Shown here piece after piece: positions 1-6,316 of a DNA stretch of 10,818 nt (its first letter is position 1; every line of letters starts with the position of its first letter). The notes beneath the pieces were generated by a model that worked only from the letters and a program-made list of their open reading frames with translations, ran no database searches and had not been told where the DNA came from. The position numbers and the translations under genes are program-made. Origin of the DNA: Pseudomonadota bacterium. GTDB lineage: Bacteria > Pseudomonadota > Alphaproteobacteria > Rhizobiales > Xanthobacteraceae. The stretch covers positions 1 to 10,818 of the forward strand of contig JAEWBW010000509.1 of assembly GCA_023390955.1 (NCBI GenBank). Reading direction: 5' to 3'.

Positions 1-670
1 CGATCATCTCGGCGCTGACGACGAGCAGCAGCGCGACGGAGGCGGTGATGCGGAAGCCGGCGAGGATCGCGGGCAGCGCGCCGGGCCAGATCACCTTCCA
101 CACGATGGTGGCGAACGGCACGTTGAAGCTCTGGGCCATGCGGATCAGATTGCGCGGCACGGCGTCGACGCCGCTGTAGACCGAGATCGCGGTGGAGAAG
201 AACACCCCTAACGCGATCGTCGCGATCTTCGGCTCCTCGCCAATGCCGAGCCAGAGGATCAGGAGCGGCAGCAGCGCGATCTTCGGGATCGGGAATAGCG
301 CCGAGATGAAGGTGATGCCGACGCTGCGCGCGAGACGTGAAAGTCCGATGGCGAAGCCGACCGCAACGCCGGCGGCGGTGCCGAGCAGCCAGCCGACACC
401 AATGCGCAGGAGCGAGGCCGAGACGTGCTTCCAGAGCGCGCCTGATGCTGCAAGCTCATAGATCGCGCGCGCGATCGCTGAAGGCGGTGGCAGGAACAGC
501 GGATTGACCAGACGCGTGCTACCGGCGAGCTGCCAGATCGCGATCGCCAGCACGAGGGCGATCCAGCCGCCATAGCGGCTGGACGCCGGCACGAAGCCTG
601 CGCCGCGGAAGCCGACCGGCCGTGGCGCGGCATCCTTCGCCGATGTCTCCGCGGCCGCGCGGTCAAGCAT
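1..670 (-). CDS. ABC transporter permease, SsuC/TauC/NrtB type (3' end outside window)
   Basis: This is the inner-membrane channel subunit of an importer in the nitrate/sulfonate/taurine class, and it works with the ATPase and binding protein encoded upstream. Translation from the ATG at 670 gives 223 residues before the window edge. A polar N-terminal tail of about 33 residues is followed by a hydrophobic segment (about 35-50) and further hydrophobic blocks near 87-110, 120-142, 148-165 and 207-220. The cytoplasmic EAA loop that docks on the ATPase is visible near residues 177-208, with the typical 'WPGALPAILAGFR' ending. The family is usually 250-280 residues, so roughly 30-50 C-terminal residues are missing. 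The start codon lies inside the end of the ATPase gene (8-base overlap, shared ATGCTTGA), with a GAGG Shine-Dalgarno six bases upstream, which indicates translational coupling. The family call is firm; the substrate is unknown. Confidence 0.93.
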   Translation of the reverse strand, partial: MLDRAAAETSAKDAAPRPVGFRGAGFVPASSRYGGWIALVLAIAIWQLAGSTRLVNPLFLPPPSAIARAIYELAASGALWKHVSASLLRIGVGWLLGTAAGVAVGFAIGLSRLARSVGITFISALFPIPKIALLPLLILWLGIGEEPKIATIALGVFFSTAISVYSGVDAVPRNLIRMAQSFNVPFATIVWKVIWPGALPAILAGFRITASVALLLVVSAEMI

Positions 671-1436
671 GCTGGACCTCGCGCTCGGCATCGATCGCCT
701 CGTTGCGGATCAGCGACCACAGCCGGTTCTGCAATTCCAGCAGCGTTTCGCGCGCAGCGGCCTCGCTCCGCGCGGCGCGCGGCATTGGCACGGTCACGAC
801 CTCGCGGATACGACCCGGCCGCCGCGAGAGCACGACAATGCGGTCGGCGAGCCGCGCCGCCTCTTCCAGATTATGCGTGACATAGACCGCGCCCATGCCG
901 CCATCGGCGAGCAGGCGGACAAAATCCTCCATCAAGAGTTCGCGGGTCTGCGAGTCCAGCGCCGACAGCGGCTCGTCCATCAGGAGGATCGCGGGCCGCA
1001 CTGCAAGCGCGCGTGAAATGCCGACGCGCTGGCGCATGCCGCCGGAAAGCTGCTTTGGATAGGCGCCACGAAAATCAGTGAGGCCGGTGCGGCGCAGGGC
1101 GTCATCGACCTGTGCACGGCGTTCGGCGGCCGAGAGCTGGGTGTGCAGCAGCGGGAATTCGACGTTCTCTTCCACCGTGGCCCAGGGCAGCAGCGCAAAA
1201 TCCTGGAACACAAAGGTCAGCGGATTGAGGCTGTCGGCCGGCGGCGCGCCGCGCAGTTCGGGAGTGCCCGATGTCGGCTGCAACAGCCCGCCGAGGATCG
1301 ACAGCAGCGTGCTCTTGCCGCAGCCGGAAGGCCCGACGATCGCGACCACTTCGCCGGCGCCGACGGTGAAGGAGACGTCGTCGAGCACGGCGAGATCGCC
1401 GAAGCGGTGGCTGATGTGGTTGGCGATCAGGTCCAT
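663..1436 (-). CDS. ABC transporter ATP-binding protein, SsuB/TauB/NrtD type
   Basis: This cytoplasmic ATPase powers the importer formed with the adjacent permease and binding protein. It is 257 residues, normal for the family. All nucleotide-binding motifs are present: Walker A GPSGCGKST (35-43), Q-loop Gln78 in 'VFQDFALLPW', signature LSGGM (130-134), Walker B ILLMDEP (150-156), D-loop 'SALD' (158-161) and the switch His188 in 'YVTHNLEEA'. The 'LLPW' sequence after the Q-loop and the lack of a C-terminal regulatory domain fit the nitrate/sulfonate/taurine class. The start at 1436 places the first beta strand where the family has it, although no good Shine-Dalgarno precedes it. The gap to the binding-protein gene is 157 bases and holds a long palindrome. 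The permease start overlaps its 3' end by 8 bases. Confidence 0.95.
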   Translation of the reverse strand: MDLIANHISHRFGDLAVLDDVSFTVGAGEVVAIVGPSGCGKSTLLSILGGLLQPTSGTPELRGAPPADSLNPLTFVFQDFALLPWATVEENVEFPLLHTQLSAAERRAQVDDALRRTGLTDFRGAYPKQLSGGMRQRVGISRALAVRPAILLMDEPLSALDSQTRELLMEDFVRLLADGGMGAVYVTHNLEEAARLADRIVVLSRRPGRIREVVTVPMPRAARSEAAARETLLELQNRLWSLIRNEAIDAEREVQHA

Positions 1437-1456
1437 GAGACACGCCGCTCTGTTGA

Positions 1457-1569
1457 CCCGTCATCCTGAGGTGCCGGAGCGAAGCGGAGGCCTCGAAGGG
1501 CGACGGCCCCGCTGCATCCGGGCCGTGCATCCTTCGAGGCTCGCTTCGCGAGCACCTCAGGATGACGGG
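1457..1569. repeat. Long imperfect palindrome, probable dispersed intergenic repeat
   Basis: The outer 18 bases (1457-1474, CCCGTCATCCTGAGGTGC) are perfectly complementary to 1552-1569. The arms continue imperfectly inward, sharing CCTCGAAGG and ending in ACGGCCC (1503-1509) against GGGCCGT (1520-1526). The central loop is about 10 bases (1510-1519). The right arm also holds a local hairpin, GCTCGC-TTC-GCGAGC (1539-1553). From memory, palindromes with these outer arms recur in intergenic regions of Bradyrhizobium, Rhodopseudomonas and relatives; only one copy is in this window. It occupies most of the gap between the binding-protein gene and the ATPase gene. In the transcript it would fold into a strong hairpin that could stabilise the upstream message or reduce read-through. 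It lacks a T tract, so it is not a classic intrinsic terminator. Confidence 0.85.
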
Positions 1570-1593
1570 GATGGAGGGACGCGAGCTGCAGCA

Positions 1594-2592
1594 TCAATCC
1601 GCCTTCACATATTCCTTTGCGATGATCGCATCGGCATCAAAGCCTTTGTCGGCAAAGCCCTGCTCCTGCAGCCATTTGATCTGGTTGTCGACGTTCTTCA
1701 CGTCGAGCTTGCCGTCGGGATCGATATAGGCGCAGTTACCGACCACCTGCTCGACCGGGAGGTTGGTGTATTTTGCGATGATCTCGAGCAGCGGCTTGGT
1801 CTTGTCGTTGATCGGGACGGCGCCGTCCTTCATCGCGGCGAGGATGACGTCGTGATATTCGCGGTCGGCCTTGGCCAGCGCACCGAGCAGCTTGGTCACC
1901 AGCGCCTTGTTGGTCAGCGTCTTCGGCGAGGCGAACACGGCACCCAATTGCCACGGCGTCTCGTCGCCGACCCAGCCGAGAAGCTTTGCGCCGCCCTCGT
2001 CCATCAGCTTGCGCGCCGTGGAGACGGGAAGCAGCGCGGCATCGACCGTTTCGCCCTTCAACGCGGCCGCGGCGTTCGAGAGCGATTGCAGCGGCACGAT
2101 TTTGACGTCCGCGAGCTTGAAGCCGTATTTGTCGGCGAGCAGGCCGAGCGAATAGTGGAAGCTCGATCCGACCTGCGTCACCGCTATGCGCTTGCCGGCG
2201 AGATCCTTCGGCGTCTTGAGGCCGGCGGCATAAGCGTTGTTGCTGGCGAAATAGCCGATCAGGGGATAGCCGGCGCGCTCGCGGCTCATGCCGCCGATCA
2301 CCTTCAGCGTGCCCTTGCCGGCGAGATTGTAGAGACCGGCGGTGAAGGCGGTGATGCCGAAATCGACGTCGCCCGAGGTGGTGGCGACCGCGATCGGCTG
2401 CGCCGCATCGAAAAATTTCAGCTCGATGTCGAGCCCGGCATCGCGGAAATAGCCCTTGTCCTGCGCGATGAAGACCGGTGCCGACGACGACAGCCGGAGC
2501 ACGCCGATCTTGGCCTTATCCTCGGCCTGGGCCGCGCCGATCGTCGTGAGCGTAAGCAGACCCGCCAGAGCGAGGCGCGCAATTCCGAACAT
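1594..2592 (-). CDS. ABC transporter periplasmic substrate-binding protein, NMT1/SsuA/TauA-like
   Basis: This exported protein captures the substrate and delivers it to the adjacent permease and ATPase. It has 332 residues. Residues 1-23 form a signal peptide: a short basic start, a hydrophobic core 'LALAGLLTLTTIGA', and an AQA cleavage site before Glu24. No lipobox cysteine is present, so it should be soluble in the periplasm. The mature part opens with a beta strand 'KIGVLRLSSSAPVFIAQDKG' and then 'YFRDAGLDIEL', the hallmark of the nitrate/sulfonate/taurine/thiamine-precursor binding family. 'LAGKRIAVTQVGSSFHYSLG' is the usual ligand-cleft region. A GGAGG Shine-Dalgarno sits seven bases before the ATG. 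The gene begins 33 bases after the oxidoreductase stop, so the two are probably cotranscribed. The ligand cannot be predicted; this family covers sulfonates, nitrate, pyrimidines and aromatic compounds. Confidence 0.93.
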   Translation of the reverse strand: MFGIARLALAGLLTLTTIGAAQAEDKAKIGVLRLSSSAPVFIAQDKGYFRDAGLDIELKFFDAAQPIAVATTSGDVDFGITAFTAGLYNLAGKGTLKVIGGMSRERAGYPLIGYFASNNAYAAGLKTPKDLAGKRIAVTQVGSSFHYSLGLLADKYGFKLADVKIVPLQSLSNAAAALKGETVDAALLPVSTARKLMDEGGAKLLGWVGDETPWQLGAVFASPKTLTNKALVTKLLGALAKADREYHDVILAAMKDGAVPINDKTKPLLEIIAKYTNLPVEQVVGNCAYIDPDGKLDVKNVDNQIKWLQEQGFADKGFDADAIIAKEYVKAD

Positions 2593-2625
2593 CCGGTTTC
2601 CTCCGTCGCGGCCCTCAAGGGGCCC

Positions 2626-3990
2626 TTACATGCCCTCAGGGACGGGCTGGTCCCGCCCGATGAAGGCACCCTGTTGTTTCAACGTTTCCTGCAATTTTTC
2701 AACGGCAATGTCACGCGGGATCCGGTTTCCGGAGAGCGCCAGGGCGGCTGCGGAACCGGCGGCCTCGCCCATCGCAAAGCAGGCGCCGGAGACCCGCGCC
2801 GCCGACTGGCCCTCATGGGTCATGGAGGCGCAGCGGCCGGCGACCAGCAGATTGTCGACGCCCTCGGGCACCAGCATCCGGTACGGCAGCTCGTTGTAGC
2901 CGCGCGAGTCCGGGATCGGCGGGAATTTGAAGATGACGTCACCGGGCACATGGGCCTCGATCGGCCAGCCATTGACGCCGATGGAATCCGCGAACGAGGC
3001 GCAGCCGAGCACGTCCTCGCCGCTGAGCTGATAGCCGCCGGTGATGCGGCGAGTCTCGCGGATGCCGAGTTGCGGCGGCAGGTCGACGATGTAGGATTTT
3101 TCAAAGCCGGGCACGGTGCGCAAGAATTCGAAGGCGGCGAGCGCCTGCTTGCGGCCCTCGATCTCGCCGCGGGTGAGATCGTCGGGCTCGATGCCGTTGA
3201 TGGCGTGGCCGTCCTCGCGCGCGACCTGCGTGAAATTCACCCGCCATTCGATGCCGGATTTCTGCGGCCGCACGATCGCGCTCTTGCGCGGGAATTTATG
3301 CGTGCCGGCGGCGAGCGCCTGCTCCATCAATTGCGGGATGGTTTTCCAGGCCTCGCCCGCCTTTGCCGGATCGATGTTGTTGAGGCGCAGCATCATCGAT
3401 GGGTACAGCGGGTGGCCGTGCTCGTCGCCGAGCTCGAACGGCGCGCCGGCCCAGACCGCGAGGTCGCCATCGCCGGAGCAGTCGATGAAGATATCACCGC
3501 GTACGGCTTGACGGCCGGCCTTGGTCTCCACCATCAGCGCATCGATGCGGCGATCGTCCGCCATCACGACACCGGCCCCGAGTGCGTGGAAGAGGATGTC
3601 GACCTTGTGGCTTGCGAGGAGGTCGTCGGCCGCGATCTTGTAGGCGGCGGTGTCATAGGCCTGGGCGAAAACCTTGCCGAGGATCAGATGTGGCGCGTTC
3701 AGCCCGCCGAGCCGGTCGATCCGCGCCAGCAGGTCGGACGCCATGCCCTGCACCAGCCGGCGATGTTCGCCGAAGACATTGCCGTGCAGGCCGCAAAAGT
3801 TGGTGACGCCGGCGGCCGTCCCCATGCCGCCAAGAAAGCCATAGCGCTCGATCAGCAGCGTCCGCCGCCCGGCCCGCGCGGCCGAGGCCGCTGCGACGAT
3901 GCCAGCCGGGCCGCCGCCGAGCACGACCACCTCGTATTCGCCGTAGAGCGGTACGCGCCGTGCGGGTTCTTCGATCGTGCTGGCCGGCAT
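2626..3990 (-). CDS. FAD-dependent oxidoreductase (FAD_oxidored-like)
   Basis: This is a predicted cytoplasmic flavoprotein of 454 residues with no signal peptide. The N-terminal Rossmann fold has GGGPAG (25-30) and the ribose-binding acidic residue Glu48 in 'LLIERYG', followed by 'FLGGMGTAAGV', a segment typical of the FAD_oxidored (PF12831-like) group. An internal 'DIFIDCSGDGD' (166-176) and a C-terminal 'NLLVAGRCAS' (380-389) with 'MGEAAG' (407-412) complete the FAD site. The start at 3990 is the only Met suitably placed before the fold; it has AAAGG four bases upstream. This is the first gene of the transporter set and ends 33 bases before the binding-protein start, so it probably acts on the imported compound or a derivative. 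That role is inferred from position only. The reaction and electron acceptor are unknown, and members of this family are often annotated no further. Confidence 0.88.
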   Translation of the reverse strand: MPASTIEEPARRVPLYGEYEVVVLGGGPAGIVAAASAARAGRRTLLIERYGFLGGMGTAAGVTNFCGLHGNVFGEHRRLVQGMASDLLARIDRLGGLNAPHLILGKVFAQAYDTAAYKIAADDLLASHKVDILFHALGAGVVMADDRRIDALMVETKAGRQAVRGDIFIDCSGDGDLAVWAGAPFELGDEHGHPLYPSMMLRLNNIDPAKAGEAWKTIPQLMEQALAAGTHKFPRKSAIVRPQKSGIEWRVNFTQVAREDGHAINGIEPDDLTRGEIEGRKQALAAFEFLRTVPGFEKSYIVDLPPQLGIRETRRITGGYQLSGEDVLGCASFADSIGVNGWPIEAHVPGDVIFKFPPIPDSRGYNELPYRMLVPEGVDNLLVAGRCASMTHEGQSAARVSGACFAMGEAAGSAAALALSGNRIPRDIAVEKLQETLKQQGAFIGRDQPVPEGM

Positions 3991-4024
3991 CGCGCCTTTA
4001 CCCTCTTACCTTGTCCAAGCCTGC

Positions 4025-4052
4025 ATTAGCCCGGCTTGCATGGCCGTCACAA
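4025..4052 (-). promoter_or_regulatory. Possible sigma70-type promoter for the oxidoreductase/transporter operon
   Basis: On the minus strand, TTGTGA (4047-4052) and GCTAAT (4025-4030) are separated by 16 bases, each matching four of six consensus positions. Transcription would start near 4018, about 28 bases before the ATG at 3990. The elements sit in the 106-base divergent gap between this gene and the small exported protein. Matches of this quality arise by chance, so this is only a candidate. Confidence 0.25.
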
Positions 4053-4083
4053 GACGGTGGTTGCCTGGGAACAGCAGACCTGA

Positions 4084-4090
4084 GAGAAGG
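4084..4090 (+). promoter_or_regulatory. Ribosome binding site that fixes the small-protein start
   Basis: GAGAAGG lies six bases before the ATG at 4097. It favours that codon over an upstream in-frame start at 3977, which would add 40 residues, bury the signal peptide inside the protein and run into the divergent oxidoreductase gene. Confidence 0.75.
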
Positions 4091-4096
4091 CTCGCC

Positions 4097-4366
4097 ATGA
4101 CATCGATCCACGCCAAGCTCGCCCTGTCCGTCCTGATCGCGCTCGCGGTCACGACCGCCCCTGCGGCGGCGGTGGACCAGAATTGCCGCTTCATCCAGGC
4201 CAAGGCCGAGCGCGAAGCCTGCTACAAGCGGCAGGAGGAAACGCTTGCGGCCAGGCGCAAGCCCGCGCCGCCCACCGATACGGCGGCGATGGACACGCTG
4301 CGCGAAAACCGGCAGGACGACGAAGCCATGTACCGCAGCATCAACAATATCTGCCGCGGCTGCTGA
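4097..4366 (+). CDS. Small exported four-cysteine protein, function unknown
   Basis: This is an 89-residue protein that I do not recognise. Residues 1-25 look like a Sec signal peptide: Lys7, a hydrophobic run 'LALSVLIALAVTTA', then 'APAAA' with likely cleavage before Val26 or Asp27. The mature part is about 64 residues, charged and probably helical, with four cysteines: Cys30 and Cys42 near its N-terminus and a C-terminal Cys86-x2-Cys89 at the very end. An 'ARRKPAPPTD' stretch (52-61) could be a flexible linker. In the periplasm the cysteines could form two disulfides. A Cys-x2-Cys terminus could also bind metal, but nothing here decides between these. The start is supported by GAGAAGG at 4084-4090 and by the signal peptide. 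The gene diverges from the oxidoreductase and its stop is 6 bases from the stop of the convergent hydratase gene. Confidence 0.8.
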   Translation: MTSIHAKLALSVLIALAVTTAPAAAVDQNCRFIQAKAEREACYKRQEETLAARRKPAPPTDTAAMDTLRENRQDDEAMYRSINNICRGC

Positions 4367-4372
4367 GCGGCT

Positions 4373-5170
4373 TTAGCCTTTCGTCCAATTCCCGGCGCGC
4401 TTCTCGGCGAAGGACGCCAGCCCTTCCGCCGCCTCCGCGCTCTGCCGCTTCATCGAATGCAGATGAACGAGCCGCGTATAGGCGGCATCGTCCACCGCCA
4501 TGCCGCCGAACGAACTTTCCAGCGCCAGCCGCTTGGTCTCGGCCATCGCATCCGGACCGTTGGCGAGCAACTGCTCCACCACTTTTGCGCCGGCTGCCTC
4601 GAGATCCGCGAGCGGCACGACCTCGTGCACGAGACCGATGCGGCGCGCGTCCTCGGCGCCAAAGCGCTCGCCGGTCAGTGCGTAGCGGCGGACCTGCCGG
4701 ACACCAATGGCATCGCAGAGCTGCGGGATGATGATCGCCGCGGTCAGGCCCCAGCGCACCTCGGTGATCGAGAACAGCGCATTGTCGGCCGCGATGACGA
4801 CGTCGCAGGCCGCAATCACTCCGGTGCCGCCGCCGAAGCAGCCCCCCTGGACCAGCGCGACCGTCGGGATCGGAAGAGTATTGAGCCGCTGCACTGCCTC
4901 GAACGTGGCGCGCGAGGCTGCTTCATTCGCCTCAGGCGATTGCGGGCGGACGCCATTGATCCATTTGAGGTCGGCGCCGGCCTGAAAGTGCTTGCCGTTA
5001 CCCCTCAGCACGACGACCCGCAAGGACGGCTGCTTGCCGAGTTCGTCCATCGCCGCGAGCACGCCCGAGATCAGCGCGCCATCATAGGCATTGTTCACCT
5101 CCGGGCGGTTCAGGGTGACGGTCGCGACACCGCGCGCGTCGAGGGTCCACAGGACGGGATTGGCGGACAT
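4373..5170 (-). CDS. Enoyl-CoA hydratase/isomerase (crotonase) family, methylglutaconyl-CoA-hydratase-like
   Basis: This is a predicted cytoplasmic crotonase-fold enzyme of 265 residues, the usual length, acting on an acyl-CoA thioester. The CoA and oxyanion-hole segments are visible: 'HFQAGADLKWI' (61-71) with Ala66, and 'CFGGGTG' (111-117) with Gly114. The second catalytic glutamate of hydratases (rat Glu164) corresponds to Glu137 in 'ITEVRWGL', while the first (rat Glu144) is Gly117. 'AGADLKWI' and the single-glutamate arrangement resemble bacterial 3-methylglutaconyl-CoA and isohexenylglutaconyl-CoA hydratases (LiuC/AtuE). That points to leucine or acyclic-terpene catabolism, but no carboxylase partner gene is in the window, so the substrate stays open. 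A GAGAGGA Shine-Dalgarno lies about seven bases before the ATG. The gene diverges from the ketopantoate-reductase-like gene across 168 bases. Confidence 0.9.
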   Translation of the reverse strand: MSANPVLWTLDARGVATVTLNRPEVNNAYDGALISGVLAAMDELGKQPSLRVVVLRGNGKHFQAGADLKWINGVRPQSPEANEAASRATFEAVQRLNTLPIPTVALVQGGCFGGGTGVIAACDVVIAADNALFSITEVRWGLTAAIIIPQLCDAIGVRQVRRYALTGERFGAEDARRIGLVHEVVPLADLEAAGAKVVEQLLANGPDAMAETKRLALESSFGGMAVDDAAYTRLVHLHSMKRQSAEAAEGLASFAEKRAGNWTKG

Positions 5171-5338
5171 AGGCGATTCCTCTCTTCAGTCTTCTCGTTT
5201 GGCCGCACAGTAGGGCGATGACCACGCTCTGATCCATCATGTTTCCGTCTGGGGCCATCGCGTCCATCGCATGGGTAGTTGTGTCATGCTGCGCGTGGGC
5301 GGGCATCAGAGATCCATCCTCGGACGGGGACACTCACA

Positions 5339-6313
5339 ATGCGCATTTGCATTTTCGGCGCGGGCGCCGTCGGCAGCCATATTGCGGTGCGACTGGCGCG
5401 CGCCGGCCACGACGTCTCCTGCGTGATGCGCGGGCCACATCTGGAGGCGGTGCGCGCCAACGGCCTGAAGATGCGGGTCGGGGACGCCTCGGTCTGCGCG
5501 AAGGTCCGCGCCTCCGGCGACCCGGCGCAGCTCGGCCCGCAGGACGTGGTGATCAGCACGTTGAAGGCGACCGGGCTGCAGGGCCTCGTCAGCGGCGTCG
5601 CGCCATTGCTCGGCCCGGACACAGCGATCGTGTTCGCGCAGAACGGGATTCCCTGGTGGTACAATATCGGACTGCCGCCGCGGCACCCCGCGCCACCCGA
5701 CCTTTCGTTCCTCGATCCCGGCGGGCGGCTGCGCAAGATGATCGCGAAGGAGCGGATCGTCGGCGGGGTGGTGTTCTCCTCCAACGAGGTGGTCGAGCCG
5801 GGCGTCGTCGACAACGTCTCGCCGGACCGCAACCGGCTGCTGGTCGGCGAATGCGACGACCGGATCAGCGAGCGCATCACCCAGCTTCGCAGCGCGCTCT
5901 CCGATGCAAAGCTTGAATCGCCTCCGGTCGCCGACATCCGAGAGGCGATCTGGACAAAGCTGCTGACCAATATGTCGCTGTCGGTGCTGTGCCTGCTGTC
6001 CGGGCTCACCGCGCGTGGCGTGCGCACCGACCCCGCCTTCACCGACATCATTCCGCGCCTGCTCAACGAGGCCAATGAGGTCGCGCAGCACTATATTCCC
6101 GAGGTCAAGCGCGTGACCCGTAGCGGCCCCGCACCGAACCACAAGCCGTCGCTGCTGCAGGACTATGAGCTCGGCCGCGCCATGGAGATCGACGTGCTGG
6201 TGAGGGCACCGGGCGCGTTCGCCCATGCCGCAGGGCTCTCGACACCCTCGCTCGACCTGATCGCCGCACTGGCGATCCAGAAGGCGCGCGACAAGGGGCT
6301 TTATGCGGCGTGA
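5339..6313 (+). CDS. Ketopantoate reductase (ApbA/PanE) family NAD(P)H-dependent oxidoreductase
   Basis: This is a predicted cytoplasmic NAD(P)H-dependent 2-oxoacid reductase of 324 residues. It begins directly with the Rossmann strand and GAGAVG (7-12), so the ATG at 5339 fits, with GGGGA eight bases upstream; an in-frame ATG at 5279 would add 20 residues of no family character. The family's conserved residues are present: Lys76 in 'STLKATG', 'AQNG' (100-103), the catalytic Lys207 and Asn211 in 'WTKLLTN', and a C-terminal 'SLLQDYELGRAMEID' (271-285) with Ser271 and Glu283. 'QNGIPWWY' is common in paralogues annotated as 2-dehydropantoate 2-reductase in catabolic loci. With no panB, panC or other coenzyme A gene nearby, a role in pantothenate synthesis is not supported by context and another 2-oxo or related substrate is plausible. 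The stop lies 3 bases from that of the convergent hydrolase gene. Confidence 0.9.
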   Translation: MRICIFGAGAVGSHIAVRLARAGHDVSCVMRGPHLEAVRANGLKMRVGDASVCAKVRASGDPAQLGPQDVVISTLKATGLQGLVSGVAPLLGPDTAIVFAQNGIPWWYNIGLPPRHPAPPDLSFLDPGGRLRKMIAKERIVGGVVFSSNEVVEPGVVDNVSPDRNRLLVGECDDRISERITQLRSALSDAKLESPPVADIREAIWTKLLTNMSLSVLCLLSGLTARGVRTDPAFTDIIPRLLNEANEVAQHYIPEVKRVTRSGPAPNHKPSLLQDYELGRAMEIDVLVRAPGAFAHAAGLSTPSLDLIAALAIQKARDKGLYAA

Positions 6314-6316
6314 GCG

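Noticed and set aside
1457..1569. The palindrome as a CRISPR array, attachment site or insertion sequence end
   Set aside because: There is a single palindromic unit with no repeated spacers, no transposase or integrase nearby, and no visible target duplication.
1078..4029. A 983-codon open frame on the + strand, opposite the ATPase, binding-protein and oxidoreductase genes
   Set aside because: Across the binding-protein and oxidoreductase genes it is codon-aligned antisense, so its stops would need TTA, CTA or TCA codons in the real genes, which are rare in this GC-rich DNA. Its translation has no recognisable domain, while the minus-strand genes have complete family motifs.
3977..4096. A 40-residue N-terminal extension of the small exported protein
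   Set aside because: It would bury the signal peptide and overlap the divergent oxidoreductase start; a GAGAAGG site points to the ATG at 4097.
4457..5221. A 254-codon + strand frame opposite the enoyl-CoA hydratase
   Set aside because: It is a shadow of a well-supported crotonase gene, with no motif or ribosome site of its own.
5306..6226. A 306-codon minus-strand frame opposite the ketopantoate-reductase-like gene
   Set aside because: It is also codon-aligned antisense to a gene with clear catalytic motifs; the translation is Arg/His/Asp-rich without domain features.
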